Part shown: positions 51,334 to 60,410 of the stretch, one piece after another
Layout of the letters: each line of letters starts with the position of its first letter
How positions within the stretch are numbered: position 1 is the first letter of the stretch
Source of the DNA: Oceanicella actignis
Lineage (GTDB): Bacteria > Pseudomonadota > Alphaproteobacteria > Rhodobacterales > Rhodobacteraceae
Assembly (NCBI RefSeq): GCF_008124525.1
Contig: NZ_VNHJ01000003.1
Coordinates: forward strand, 248,001 to 312,000
Direction: 5' to 3'
Length of the DNA: 64,000 nucleotides
Notes under the pieces: model-generated
Told to the model about the DNA's origin: nothing
Database searches by the model: none
The model's input: the letters and a program-made list of their open reading frames with translations, nothing else
Made by a program: the position numbers and the translations under genes

Positions 51334-52461
51334 TCACTGGCTCAGCCAGGCCTGGAACTTGGCGTCCAGATCGTCGCGGTAATCCGCCCACCACTCGTAG
51401 TTGTAGAGCAGCGTGTTCTTGGCGTTGTCCGGGTTGGTCGGCATGTGCGGCGCCATGTCGATGCCCAGCTCGGCATGCTTGCCGACCAGCGGAGCCGACG
51501 ACTTGCGCGCCGGGCCGTAGGCGATGTACTTGGCCTGGTCGGCCAGACGCTGCGTGTCGGTGGCGAAGCGCACGAAGTGCAGGGCGCGGTTCTTGCGGTC
51601 CTCGGGCAGGCCGGCGGGGATGACCCAGCCGTCAAGATCGAACACCTGCATGTCCCACAGCATGCCCACGGGCTGCTTCTGCTCGGCGATCAGCGCGAAC
51701 AGGCGGCCGTTGTAGGTCGAGCCCATCACGACCTCGCCGTCGGCCAGCAGCTGCGGCGTCTCGGCGCCGGCGGTCCACCAGATCACGTGGTCCTTGATGG
51801 TGTCGAGCTTGGCGAAGGCGCGGGCCTGGCCCTCTTCGGTCTCGAGGACGTCGTAGATGTCCTCCTTGGCGACGCCGTCGCAATAGAGCGCCCATTCGAG
51901 GTTGCCGATCGGCCGCTTCTCGAGCGCGCGCTTGCCCGGATACTTCTCGAGGTCGAAGATCGCGCAGATCGAGGTCGGCGGCTCGGACACCATGTCGGTG
52001 CGGTAGCCCACCGCCGTCGAGTAGACGATCTGCGGGATGAAGCACTCGGTCACCAGAAGGTCGCCGAAATCGACCGAGGCGGGCGTGCCGTCGGGCGCGG
52101 GCGCCAGCTGGGTGTCGGGGTCGATGGGCATGGCCAGGCCCTCGTCGCACAGACGGATCGCATCCGAGGCCACCACGTCCACCACGTCCCAGGTGATGTT
52201 GCCCGCCTCGGCCATGGCGCGCATCTTGGCCACGGCCTCGGCCGAGCTCTCGTCCCAGATGACGTTCACGCCGGGGTTCATGGCCTTGTAGGGCTCGACA
52301 TAGGCCTTGCGCTGCGATTCCTGATAGGCGCCGCCCCACGAGACGATGGTCATCTCGTTGGCGCAGTTCTCGCAAGGCGGCATGTCCTCGGCCATCGCGG
52401 CCCAGCCGGCGGCGGACACCGCGGCGGCCGCGCCAAGGCCAAGCATGGTCTTGAGATTCAT
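51334..52461 (-). CDS. Polyamine-type extracellular solute-binding protein
   Basis: This receptor is 375 aa with a signal peptide (MNLKTMLGLGAAAAVSAAGWAAMA). The mature N-terminus has CENC just before EMTIVSWGGAYQESQRKAYVEPY, the PotD-like start of lobe 1. Cys pairs elsewhere (CDEG, CFIPQ, CAIFD) suggest disulfides. VIWWTAGAETPQLLADGEVVMG and DGWVIPAGLPEDRKNRALHF mark the family. The ligand is a polyamine or related cation; the NWSDY signature of PotF is absent, so specificity differs. GGGAG and a C/A-rich leader precede the start. Confidence 0.9.
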   Translation of the reverse strand: MNLKTMLGLGAAAAVSAAGWAAMAEDMPPCENCANEMTIVSWGGAYQESQRKAYVEPYKAMNPGVNVIWDESSAEAVAKMRAMAEAGNITWDVVDVVASDAIRLCDEGLAMPIDPDTQLAPAPDGTPASVDFGDLLVTECFIPQIVYSTAVGYRTDMVSEPPTSICAIFDLEKYPGKRALEKRPIGNLEWALYCDGVAKEDIYDVLETEEGQARAFAKLDTIKDHVIWWTAGAETPQLLADGEVVMGSTYNGRLFALIAEQKQPVGMLWDMQVFDLDGWVIPAGLPEDRKNRALHFVRFATDTQRLADQAKYIAYGPARKSSAPLVGKHAELGIDMAPHMPTNPDNAKNTLLYNYEWWADYRDDLDAKFQAWLSQ

Positions 52462-52465
52462 GACA

Positions 52466-52490
52466 TAACTCCCGTTTGTCGTTGTGGTCT
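52466..52490 (-). promoter_or_regulatory. C/A-rich leader before the solute-binding protein
   Basis: On the transcript, CCACAACGACAAAC directly precedes the GGGAGT ribosome site. A longer version of the same ACGACAA-type sequence precedes the ATPase gene of the same operon. Unstructured C/A-rich stretches beside ribosome sites are frequent targets of small RNAs controlling transporters (GcvB type); that role is inference. Confidence 0.4.
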
Positions 52491-52537
52491 TCGATAACCA
52501 ACGCGGCCGCGCGGCAAGGCGCGGCGCGCCGGATTCC

Positions 52538-53626
52538 TCATTCCGCGTCCAGCGCGCGGCAGTCCTCGGGCCGCCAGGACAGCGTCGTCACCTCGCCCAC
52601 CGTCAGCGCCGCGTGCTCGGAGGCGTTGGGCACCTTGACGATGAAGTCGGTGTTGCCGTGCACCTCCATCCGGCAACGGATGTGGTCGCCCAGATAGATC
52701 AGCTCGAGCACGCGCGCCTCGACCGAGTTGAAGTCGGGCTTGGCGCCGATCTCGACGCGCTCGGGGCGGATCGACAGCCGCGTGCGCGAGCCGGGGCCGG
52801 CGATGTTCACCGCCAGGGCGCGCGCCGTCTCACCATTGTCGAAGCGCACCAGGCACAGCTCGCCCTCGACCGCCTCGACGGTGGCGTCGAGCTTGTTGTT
52901 CTCGCCGATGAACTGGGCCACGAAGCTGTTCATCGGCTTCTCGTACAGCGTCGCCGGATCGTCCAGCTGCTGGATGCGCCCGTCGTTGAACACGGCGATG
53001 CGGTCCGACATGGTCAGCGCCTCGGACTGGTCGTGGGTGACATAGACAACCGTCACGCCCAGACGCTCGTGGATGTGCTTGATCTCGAACTGCATCTGCT
53101 CGCGCAGCTGCTTGTCCAGCGCGCCCAGCGGCTCGTCCATCAGCACCAGCGGCGGGTCGAACACCAGCGCGCGCGCCACGGCGATGCGCTGCTGCTGACC
53201 GCCCGACAGCTGCGCCGGGCGGCGGCTGGCGAAGTCGGACATCTGCACCATGTCGAGCGCGCGCGCGACCTTCTCCTCGATCTGGGCGCGGCCCATCTTG
53301 CGCACCTCGAGCGGGAAGGCCAGGTTCTCGGCCACCGTCATGTGCGGGAACAGGGCGTAGTTCTGGAACACCATGCCGATGCCGCGCTTGTGCGGCGGGA
53401 CCGAGTTGATCGGCCGCCCGTCCAGCAGGATGTCGCCATGGGTGGCGGTCTCGAAGCCGGCCAGCATCATCAGACAGGTGGTCTTGCCCGAGCCCGACGG
53501 GCCGAGCATGGTCAGGAACTCGCCGCGCCCGATGTTCAGATTCAGGTCTTTGACGACCAGCGTCTCGCCGTCATAGCTTTTCTGGACGTGATCGAACACG
53601 ACGAAGGCGTCGTCGGCGCTTGTCAT
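52538..53626 (-). CDS. Polyamine-type ABC transporter ATP-binding protein (PotA-like)
   Basis: The 362-aa ATPase leads the second transporter operon. Walker A is GPSGSGKTTCLMMLAG, the signature LSGGQQQRIAVARALVFDP, Walker B PLVLMDEPLGALDK, the switch His in VVYVTHDQSEALTMSDRI, and the TOBE domain has LSIRPERVEIG. Gene order here is A-D-B-C, with three extra genes after C. GGGAAGG precedes the ATG. A TTGTAA and TTTAGC pair near 53743-53715 (minus strand, 17-bp spacing) could be its promoter. Confidence 0.93.
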   Translation of the reverse strand: MTSADDAFVVFDHVQKSYDGETLVVKDLNLNIGRGEFLTMLGPSGSGKTTCLMMLAGFETATHGDILLDGRPINSVPPHKRGIGMVFQNYALFPHMTVAENLAFPLEVRKMGRAQIEEKVARALDMVQMSDFASRRPAQLSGGQQQRIAVARALVFDPPLVLMDEPLGALDKQLREQMQFEIKHIHERLGVTVVYVTHDQSEALTMSDRIAVFNDGRIQQLDDPATLYEKPMNSFVAQFIGENNKLDATVEAVEGELCLVRFDNGETARALAVNIAGPGSRTRLSIRPERVEIGAKPDFNSVEARVLELIYLGDHIRCRMEVHGNTDFIVKVPNASEHAALTVGEVTTLSWRPEDCRALDAE

Positions 53627-53976
53627 ATGACCTTCCCTGTTCTTCGTTGTCGTTTGTTGTCGTTTTTGTCGCGCGCCCCTTGCGCCGGCGGGCGCCGGAA
53701 CGTCATCGGCGCAAGCTAAACACGTCGCGGCGGGGGGTTACAAGGGCGTTGAACGACATTCGAAGGCTGTAAAACGACGCGCCGCGCCGCCTTCGCGCGG
53801 CGCGCGAAGATGCCCGGCGCGTTTCGCGCGTCGCGCCGTTGCGCCCGACGGCCCGCCGCCCGGCGCCGCGCGAGCGCGCGCCGCATTGACCCCGCCCGCG
53901 AAACATGCGGTTCTGAAGGCGTTCGCCGATCTTCCGCCCACCCTTCACGCGGAGCGCGCATGACGCCGCATCGTCC
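53627..53976. promoter_or_regulatory. Divergent control region with repeated leader motif and dyad
   Basis: No gene is present. From 53641 to 53672 the minus-strand transcript reads three ACGACAA-like repeats (C/A-rich leader of the ATPase gene). TTACA (53738-53742) and TGTAA (53768-53772) form an inverted repeat with a 25-bp gap, a possible LysR-type site between the transporter and the divergent LysR gene. The segment 53780-53950 shows nothing else. Confidence 0.4.
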
Positions 53977-54867
53977 ATGGACCGTCTGAGCGAGATGGAG
54001 GCCTTCGCCCGCGTGGTCGAACTGGGCGGCTTCACCGAGGCCGCGCGGCGCATGGGGGTCTCGAAATCGGCCGTGTCCAAGGCCGTCGCCGCGCTCGAGG
54101 AACGGCTGGGCGCGCGGCTGCTGACCCGCACCACGCGCCGCGTGGCGCCGACCGCGATCGGCGCCGCCTTCTACGAACGCGCCCGCCGCGTGATCGAAGA
54201 GGCCGAAGAGGCCGAGCGCATGGTCACCGCGCTGCACGGCGCGCCGCGCGGCGAGCTGCGCGTCTCGGCGCCGGTCAGCTTCGGGCTGCGGGTGCTGGCG
54301 CCGGCCGTCGCCGATTTCATGCGCCAGAACCCCGAGGTGACGCTGACGCTGTCGCTCGACGATCGCTTCGTCGAGCTGGTGTCGGCGGGCTTCGACATGG
54401 CCGTGCGCATCGGCCGCCTGCCCGACTCCAGCCTCAAGGCGCTGCGCCTGCGCAAGGTCGACCTGCTGCTGGCGGCCTCGCCCGAGTATCTGGCGCGTGC
54501 GGGCGTGCCGCGCCGCATCGAGGACCTGGCCGATCACCAGCTTCTGCGCTACGCCCATCAGGCGACGGGCGCCAGCTGGCGGCTGCGCGGCCCCGGCGGC
54601 GAAGAGCGGCAGGTGCGCGCGCGCGGGCGTCTGGTCGCCGACAATGGCGACGCCCTGGCGCTGGCGGCCGAGGCGGGGCTGGGCATCGTGCTGAGCCCGG
54701 ATTTCATCATCGCCGAGGCCTTGGCGGCCGGGCGGCTGGTCGAGGTGCTGCCCGAATGCCGCCCCGAGCCGGCGGCCGCCTATGCCGTCCGCCCCGCGGG
54801 GCCTTTCCCGCCGCCGCAGCTCAGCGCCTTCGTCGACTTTCTGGCCCAGCGGCTGCGCGATGACTGA
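53977..54867 (+). CDS. LysR-family transcriptional regulator
   Basis: This regulator is 296 aa. The N-terminal winged HTH is MDRLSEMEAFARVVELGGFT followed by EAARRMGVSKSAVSKAVAALEERLG. The effector domain begins GELRVSAPVSFGLRVLAP and is of the CrgA/DsdC-like group with FVELVSAGFDMAVRIGRL. It faces the transporter operon, so control of that operon or of the downstream glycan genes is possible. The end of the gene runs into a short tandem repeat. Confidence 0.91.
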   Translation: MDRLSEMEAFARVVELGGFTEAARRMGVSKSAVSKAVAALEERLGARLLTRTTRRVAPTAIGAAFYERARRVIEEAEEAERMVTALHGAPRGELRVSAPVSFGLRVLAPAVADFMRQNPEVTLTLSLDDRFVELVSAGFDMAVRIGRLPDSSLKALRLRKVDLLLAASPEYLARAGVPRRIEDLADHQLLRYAHQATGASWRLRGPGGEERQVRARGRLVADNGDALALAAEAGLGIVLSPDFIIAEALAAGRLVEVLPECRPEPAAAYAVRPAGPFPPPQLSAFVDFLAQRLRDD

Positions 54868-54876
54868 GGCTGCCCG

Positions 54877-54966
54877 GCGACGGGGCGATGACGGGGCGAC
54901 GACGGGGCGATGAGATGGGCGGGGCGATGACGGGGCGACGAGACGGGCGGGGCGATGGATGACCGG
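54877..54966. repeat. Nested 11/17-bp tandem repeats
   Basis: The block is built from GGGGCGATGAC and GGGGCGACGAC (11 bp) and GGGGCGATGAGATGGGC (17 bp) units. The repeated core GGGCGATGA is the same as the sequence around the start codon of the next gene (55004-55013), so the array may have grown from that start region. Confidence 0.8.
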
Positions 54967-55009
54967 GGCTGCGCAACGACCAGGGCGGGACGATGACCGA
55001 GGCCGGGCG

Positions 55010-56197
55010 ATGACCGCCGCCGCGCCGCGCCCGCCGCGCGTGGTTCTGTGGGGAACCTGCGACCTGGGCAAGCCGCGCACGCGCATCCTCGTCGAAGGGC
55101 TGCGCGCCCAGGGCGTCGAGGTGATCGAGATCGTCGCCCATGTCTGGGAGGGCGTCGAGGACAAGAGCGTCCTGCCCCGCCGGGCGCGCGCGCTGCGCCT
55201 TGCGCGCATGGCGGCGGCCTGGCCGGTTCTGGCCGCGCGCTATGCGCGCGCGCCCGCGCATGACGCCGTTCTGGTCGGATACATGGGCCAGTTCGACGTG
55301 CTGCCTGCCGCGCTGCTGGCGCGCCTGCGCGGGGCGCGGCTGGCCTGGGACATGTTCCTGTCGCTGCACGACGCAGTCGCCCATGACCGCGCCCTGGCGC
55401 GACCGCGCTCGGCGGCGGGGCGGCTGCTGCGCGCGCTCGAGCGCGCGGGGGCGCGGCTGGCCGACGTGGTCTTCGTGGACACGGCCGCGCATGCGCGCCG
55501 CATCGAAGGGCTGCTGGACCTGCCGCCGGGCGCGCTGGCGCATGTGCCCGTCGGCGCCGAGCCGGCGGCCTTTCCGCGCCTGCCGCCGCCGCCCCCGCCG
55601 GCCGCAAGGCGGTTGCGGCTGCTGTTCTACGGCCAGATGATTCCGCTGCACGGCGTCGAGACGATCCTGCGCGCGGCGCTGTCCGAGCGCGGCGCCGCGC
55701 ATGACTGGACGCTGATCGGCCGCGGCCAGCAGGAGGGGCTGGTGCGCGAGGCGCTGGCGCGCGCGGGCGCAGGCGCGGCGCATGTGCGCTGGCGCGAGTG
55801 GGTTCCCTATCGCGAGCTGATCGAGCAGATGCGCCGCGCCGACATCTGCCTCGGCGTCTTCGGCGGCTCGGGCAAGGCGGGCTGCGTGACGCCCAACAAG
55901 GTGCACCAGGCCCTGGCCGCCGGGCGCCCGGTGGTCACGCGCGACGGACCGGCGCTGCGCGAGCTGGCGGCCGCGATCGGCCCCGAGCCGGGCCTCGAGG
56001 CCGCCGCGCCCGAAGATCCCGAGGCGCTGCTCGACGCCATCGACCGCCTCGCCGCGCGCGGCCTGCCCCAGCCCTCGGAACGCGCCGCGCGCGTCTTCTC
56101 GCCCGAGGCGATCGGCACGCAGGCGGCGCGGCTCATCCTGCCCCGGGCGCCGCGCGCCCGCGAACGCGAAGACCAGACGCAGAGCGCCAGGACATGA
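55010..56197 (+). CDS. Glycosyltransferase (GT-B, GT4-like)
   Basis: This enzyme is 395 aa with a GT-B fold. The N-terminal Rossmann domain starts RVVLWGTCDLGKPRTRILVEGL. The acceptor part has VLVGYMGQFDVLPAALLARL. The C-terminal donor domain starts RLLFYGQMIPLHGVETILRAA and has WTLIGRGQQEGLVREAL and CLGVFGGSGKAGCVTPNKVHQALAAGRPVV (two adjoining motifs), the nucleotide-sugar site. It is the first gene of a three-gene operon with ATGA overlaps; the acceptor is probably a lipid or surface glycan. Confidence 0.88.
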   Translation: MTAAAPRPPRVVLWGTCDLGKPRTRILVEGLRAQGVEVIEIVAHVWEGVEDKSVLPRRARALRLARMAAAWPVLAARYARAPAHDAVLVGYMGQFDVLPAALLARLRGARLAWDMFLSLHDAVAHDRALARPRSAAGRLLRALERAGARLADVVFVDTAAHARRIEGLLDLPPGALAHVPVGAEPAAFPRLPPPPPPAARRLRLLFYGQMIPLHGVETILRAALSERGAAHDWTLIGRGQQEGLVREALARAGAGAAHVRWREWVPYRELIEQMRRADICLGVFGGSGKAGCVTPNKVHQALAAGRPVVTRDGPALRELAAAIGPEPGLEAAAPEDPEALLDAIDRLAARGLPQPSERAARVFSPEAIGTQAARLILPRAPRAREREDQTQSART

Positions 56198-57018
56198 CCA
56201 GCGAGCAGAGCGGCGCCGCCGCCGGCCCGACCTTCCACCCCGTTCACGGACCGGCGCTTGCGCATCTGGGCTGGACGCCGGCGCCGCGCTATCTGCTGCG
56301 GCGCGATCGCGTGTTGCACGCGCTGCGCGGGCGCGAGGGCGCGCGCATCCTCGACATCGGCTGCGGCGCCGGCGCGCTGCTGCGCGAGCTGGCGCAGATG
56401 GGTCACCGCGGCGCGGGGCTCGAGCGCTCGGCCGAGGCGCGCGCCCTGGCAAGGGCCATGAACCCGCCCGGCGGCCCCGTCGAGATCCGCGCCGAGCCCG
56501 CGCCCGATTGGGACGAGGCCTTCGACGTGCTGTGCTGCTTCGAGGTGCTCGAGCATGTCGAGGACGATCTGGGCGCGCTGCGCGCCTGGCAGCGCATGCT
56601 GCGCCCCGGCGGGCTTGCGCTGCTGTCGGTCCCCTCGCGCCCCGAGCTGTGGGGGCCGGCCGACGTCTGGGCGGGCCATGTGCGGCGCTATCGCCGGCCC
56701 GGCTTCCGCGCCCTGATCGAAGGCGCGGGGCTGCGGGTCGAGCGGATCGAGAGCTACGGCTTTCCGCTGGCCAATCTCATGGAGCCGCTGCGCCATCGCG
56801 TCTACGCGCGTCAGCTGGCGAAGCCGGACCGCGCCGAGGCCGATCCGCAGACGCTGACGCTGCGCAGCGGCGCCGACCGCAGGGCGGAAACGCGCATCTG
56901 GCCGCTGCTGGCCTCGTGGCCGGGTTCGCTGGCCATGCGCGCGGCGACGCTGGCGCAGCGTCCATTCCTGCGAACCGACCTTGGAAACGGCTATCTGGCC
57001 GTGGCGCGCAAGCCATGA
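56194..57018 (+). CDS. Class I SAM-dependent methyltransferase
   Basis: This 274-aa enzyme has motif I ILDIGCGAGALLRELAQMG, then FDVLCCFEVLEHVEDDLGALRAWQRML, the UbiE/Coq5-like core, and the PSRPELWGPADVWAGHVRRY segment seen in glycan-linked methyltransferases. The C-terminal part (YGFPLANLMEPLRHRVYARQL) resembles those next to dolichol-phosphate sugar transferases. Start and stop overlap its neighbours (ATGA on both sides). Confidence 0.88.
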   Translation: MTSEQSGAAAGPTFHPVHGPALAHLGWTPAPRYLLRRDRVLHALRGREGARILDIGCGAGALLRELAQMGHRGAGLERSAEARALARAMNPPGGPVEIRAEPAPDWDEAFDVLCCFEVLEHVEDDLGALRAWQRMLRPGGLALLSVPSRPELWGPADVWAGHVRRYRRPGFRALIEGAGLRVERIESYGFPLANLMEPLRHRVYARQLAKPDRAEADPQTLTLRSGADRRAETRIWPLLASWPGSLAMRAATLAQRPFLRTDLGNGYLAVARKP

Positions 57019-57956
57019 GGGCGGGGCGCGCGGCGCGGCTGCTCGGCGCGGCGGCGGCGCTCGGCGCCGCGCTCTGGGCGCTGCGCCAGGGCCTGCACGC
57101 GATGCCCTCCATCGCGCCGGGCGATCCGCGCGTTCTGGGCGCGCTGGCCGCCTCGGTCGGGCTGTATCTGGCGGCGACGCTTTGCGCGGCCGAGGGCTGG
57201 CGCCAGATCCTGATCGCAACCGGCGCCGGGGCGCGGCGACGCCTCGCCTGGTCGCAATTCCTGACGGCGCAGATCGGCAAGTATCTGCCGGGCAACGTTC
57301 TGCATCTGGCCGGGCGCGCGGGCCTTGCGCTGCGCGACGGCGTTCCCGCGCCCCTGGCGGCGGCGGCGATGGCGCTGGAGCTGGCGCTGAGCGCGGCGCT
57401 GGCGCTGGCGGCGGCGCTGGCGGGCGCGGCCGCCCTGCCCGGTCTGCGCGCCGCGCTGGCGGCGCAGGCGGGCGGCGCGGCGCAGCTGCTCGATCAGGCG
57501 CAGGGGCTTGGCGGCTGGGCGTGGGGCGCGGGGGCCCTGGCGGCCGCGCTGCTGGCGGGGGCGGTGTGGATGGGGGCGCGCCTCGCCCCCATCCTGCGTG
57601 CGGCGCTGGGGCGGGCGCGGCCCGGGCGGCTGGCCGCTTTCGCCGCGCTTCAGCTTGCGGTGCTGGCGCTGCTGGGGCTGTCGCTGCAGGCGGCGGGAAG
57701 GGCGACGGGCGCGGCGATGGACGCGCCGACGGCCATGGCCGCCTTCGCCGGCGCGTGGCTCGTCGGCATGATCACGCCCGGCGCGCCCGGCGGGGCGGGC
57801 GTTCGCGAGGCGGCGCTGGTGCTGGCGCTGGGGCCGAGCGTGGGCGCGCCGGCGGCGCTGGCCTGCGCGCTGGCCCATCGCGCGGCGTCGATGCTGGGCG
57901 ATGCGCTGGCCTGCGCGCTGGGCCTTGCGCTGCGCGCGGGACTGCGCGCCCGATAG
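57015..57956 (+). CDS. Lysylphosphatidylglycerol synthase/flippase-like membrane protein
   Basis: This 313-aa membrane protein has about eight TM helices and the UPF0104/MprF-flippase-like pattern: FLTAQIGKYLPGNVLHLAGRAGLA is the diagnostic cytoplasmic loop, and MITPGAPGGAGVREAALVLALGP the second. It lacks the soluble aminoacyl-transferase domain of MprF. Relatives are thought to move lipids or lipid-linked sugars. Its position after a glycosyltransferase and methyltransferase supports transport of the product. Confidence 0.85.
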   Translation: MRAGRAARLLGAAAALGAALWALRQGLHAMPSIAPGDPRVLGALAASVGLYLAATLCAAEGWRQILIATGAGARRRLAWSQFLTAQIGKYLPGNVLHLAGRAGLALRDGVPAPLAAAAMALELALSAALALAAALAGAAALPGLRAALAAQAGGAAQLLDQAQGLGGWAWGAGALAAALLAGAVWMGARLAPILRAALGRARPGRLAAFAALQLAVLALLGLSLQAAGRATGAAMDAPTAMAAFAGAWLVGMITPGAPGGAGVREAALVLALGPSVGAPAALACALAHRAASMLGDALACALGLALRAGLRAR

Positions 57957-58083
57957 GCGCCGGCCCGCAGCCGGGCGAGGCGGCGCGGGGCCGAACCCGA
58001 TGCGCGCCCGAAGCAGGATCCGGCGCCCGGATCAAGGCCCCGCCGGGGCCCCGTCAAGGCCCGCCAAGGCCCGCCATGGCCCG

Positions 58084-58731
58084 TCAGGGATTGAGCCGCG
58101 TCACCGTCCATTCCTGCGACAGCGGATCCTGCCGCGTCCACCGGAAGCGGTCATGCAGGCGGTGCGCGCCGTCGGCCCAGAACTCGATCTGCAGCGGGCG
58201 GATGCGAAAGCCGCCCCAGAAAGGCGGGCGCGGCGGCGCGCCCATGAAGCGCGCGCCCGCCTTGGCCGCCTCGGCCATCAGATGCGCGCGCGAGGACAGC
58301 GGCTCGGACTGACGCGAGGCCCATGCCCCGACGCGCGACGCCAGCGAGCGCGAGGCGAAATAGGCGTCGGCCTTGGGGCCCTCCTCGCGCTCGACCAGAC
58401 CGCGGGCGCGGATCTGGCGGCGCAGGGTCTTCCAGTGAATGACGAAGGCCGCGCGCGGATTGGCCGCCAGCTGCCGCCCCTTGGCCGAGCCGTAATTGGT
58501 GTAGAACAGGAAGGCGCCCCCTTCGGCGGCGGGCTCGATCTCCTTGAGCAGCACCATGCGCACATCGGGCATGCCGTCGGGGTCGGCCGTGGCCAGAGCC
58601 ATGGCGTTGGGATCGTTCGGCTCGGTCCTTTCCGCCTCGGCCAGCCACGCGGCGGCCAGCGCGAAGGGATCGTCGCCGGCGAAGATGCCGCCGCGCGGCT
58701 CGGTCTCGATGATGCGGGGGGGCTGGGTCAT
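58084..58731 (-). CDS. pdxH: Pyridoxine 5'-phosphate oxidase
   Basis: PdxH (215 aa) is an FMN enzyme that makes PLP from PNP or PMP. It has [46 protein letters not shown] (FMN site), [28 protein letters not shown], and the C-terminal motif [25 protein letters not shown], all given as adjoining family segments. The ATG at 58731 is chosen because it directly precedes the conserved part. PLP made here serves GlyA among others. It is divergent from fabI. Confidence 0.95.
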   Translation of the reverse strand: MTQPPRIIETEPRGGIFAGDDPFALAAAWLAEAERTEPNDPNAMALATADPDGMPDVRMVLLKEIEPAAEGGAFLFYTNYGSAKGRQLAANPRAAFVIHWKTLRRQIRARGLVEREEGPKADAYFASRSLASRVGAWASRQSEPLSSRAHLMAEAAKAGARFMGAPPRPPFWGGFRIRPLQIEFWADGAHRLHDRFRWTRQDPLSQEWTVTRLNP

Positions 58732-58998
58732 GGGCGCGCTCCTGCGGTTGCTGCCGGCGCAGCATAGCGCGCGCGCCGCGCGCGGCAACGCCCCCGCCCG
58801 ACCCCCGCAACGCCCCCGCCCCGCTTGCGCCCCCGGCCCGGCGCGCGCCCTGCGGAGCGCTCCGCCCCCGCGGCCTTCGCCGGACCCTGCGCCGCGCCCG
58901 CGCCGCCAGGGCCCCCGCCCCCGCGCCGCGGCCGGGCTTGATGCTGCGCGCGATATGGCCTAATTGCTCCGCACCCGAAAAGCGACAGGAGCAGGGGC

Positions 58999-59814
58999 AT
59001 GGCTGGACTGATGGCGGGCAAGCGCGGCCTTATCATGGGCGTGGCGAACAAGCAGTCGCTGGCGTGGGGCATCGCGCAGGCCTGCGCCGCGCAGGGCGCC
59101 GAGCTGGCCTTCTCGTATCAGGGCGAGGCGCTGGGCAAGCGCGTGACGCCGCTGGCCCAGTCGGTGGGCTCGGACCTGGTGCTGGAGTGCGACGTGACCC
59201 AGCCCGGCTCGATCGACGCGCTGTTCGAGACGCTGCGCGCGCGCTGGGGCAAGCTGGACTTCCTGGTCCACGCCATCGGCTTTTCCGACAAGAACGAGCT
59301 GCGCGGCCGCTACGTCGACACCAGCCCCGAGAACTTCGCGCTGACGATGAACGTCTCGGTCTATTCCTTCACCGCCGTCGCCCAGCGCGCCGAGAAGATG
59401 ATGCCCGAGGGCGGCGCGATGCTGACCCTGACCTATTACGGCGCCGAGCGCGTCATGCCGCACTACAACGTCATGGGCGTGGCCAAGGCCGCGCTCGAGG
59501 CCTCGGTGCGCTACATGGCCATGGACCTGGGTCCGAAGGGCATCCGCGTCAACGCGCTCTCGGCCGGGCCGATCAAGACGCTGGCGGCCTCGGGGATCGG
59601 CGACTTCCGCTACATTCTCAAGTGGAACGAGCTCAACTCGCCCCTGCGCCGCAACGTCACGCAAGAGGATGTGGGCAAATCCGCGCTCTATCTGCTCTCG
59701 GACCTGTCCTCGGGCGTGACGGGCGAGACGCACCATGTGGACGCGGGCTATCATGTGGTCGGCATGAAGGCCGAGGACGCGCCCGACATCGACGTGGTCC
59801 AGGGCCGCAAGTGA
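58999..59814 (+). CDS. fabI: Enoyl-ACP reductase (NADH)
   Basis: FabI (271 aa) reduces trans-2-enoyl-ACP in fatty-acid synthesis. It has [36 protein letters not shown], and the catalytic Tyr-x6-Lys pattern in [37 protein letters not shown] is the flexible substrate loop, with the residues of the triclosan-sensitive type. ACAGGAG precedes the ATG. It is 29 bases upstream of gpt. Confidence 0.96.
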   Translation: MAGLMAGKRGLIMGVANKQSLAWGIAQACAAQGAELAFSYQGEALGKRVTPLAQSVGSDLVLECDVTQPGSIDALFETLRARWGKLDFLVHAIGFSDKNELRGRYVDTSPENFALTMNVSVYSFTAVAQRAEKMMPEGGAMLTLTYYGAERVMPHYNVMGVAKAALEASVRYMAMDLGPKGIRVNALSAGPIKTLAASGIGDFRYILKWNELNSPLRRNVTQEDVGKSALYLLSDLSSGVTGETHHVDAGYHVVGMKAEDAPDIDVVQGRK

Positions 59815-59843
59815 CCGCCCGCAGCCGCAGCAGGAGAGACGCC

Positions 59844-60350
59844 ATGGCCGCCGACCGCCTTCCCCACGAAAAGGGCTTTCACGTCAGCTGGGACCAGATG
59901 CACCGCGACAGCCGCGCGCTGGCCTGGCGGCTGGACAAGCAGGGCCCCGGCGAGGACGGCGCCTGGAAGGCGGTGGTCGCCATCACCCGCGGCGGCATGG
60001 TGCCCGCCTGCATCGTCGCGCGCGAGCTGGACATCCGCATCGTCGACACGATCAGCGTCAAGTCCTACGACCACCAGACCCAGACCGAGGCCAAGGTGCT
60101 CAAGGCCCCCGACGCGGCGCTTCTGGGCGACGGCGAGGGTGTGCTGGTGGTGGACGACCTGGTCGACAGCGGCAAGACGCTGGAGCTGGTGCGCAAGCTC
60201 TACCCCAAGGCGCATTTCGCCACCGTCTACGCCAAGCCCAAGGGCCGCGCGCAGGTGGACACCTTCATCACCGAGGTCAGCCAGGACACCTGGATCTTCT
60301 TCCCCTGGGACATGGCGCTGCAATACGTCGAGCCCTATCGCGGACGCTGA
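59844..60350 (+). CDS. gpt: Xanthine/guanine phosphoribosyltransferase
   Basis: Gpt (168 aa) salvages xanthine and guanine with PRPP. The PRPP loop is [43 protein letters not shown] and [13 protein letters not shown] are family segments. It ends [25 protein letters not shown] precedes the ATG. It is the last plus-strand gene before a minus-strand RNA candidate with its own terminator. Confidence 0.94.
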   Translation: MAADRLPHEKGFHVSWDQMHRDSRALAWRLDKQGPGEDGAWKAVVAITRGGMVPACIVARELDIRIVDTISVKSYDHQTQTEAKVLKAPDAALLGDGEGVLVVDDLVDSGKTLELVRKLYPKAHFATVYAKPKGRAQVDTFITEVSQDTWIFFPWDMALQYVEPYRGR

Positions 60351-60383
60351 GCGGCGACGCCGGACCGGCGCGGTCGGGCCGCC

Positions 60384-60410
60384 AAAAAAAGGGCCGCGCC
60401 GGGCGCGGCC
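60384..60410 (-). terminator. Intrinsic terminator, minus strand
   Basis: GGCCGCGC/GCGCGGCC (60392-60399 with 60403-60410) followed on the minus strand by seven T residues (60390-60384). No minus-strand coding gene precedes it, so it most likely ends the small RNA. The rest of 60351-60668 has no coding gene. Confidence 0.85.
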
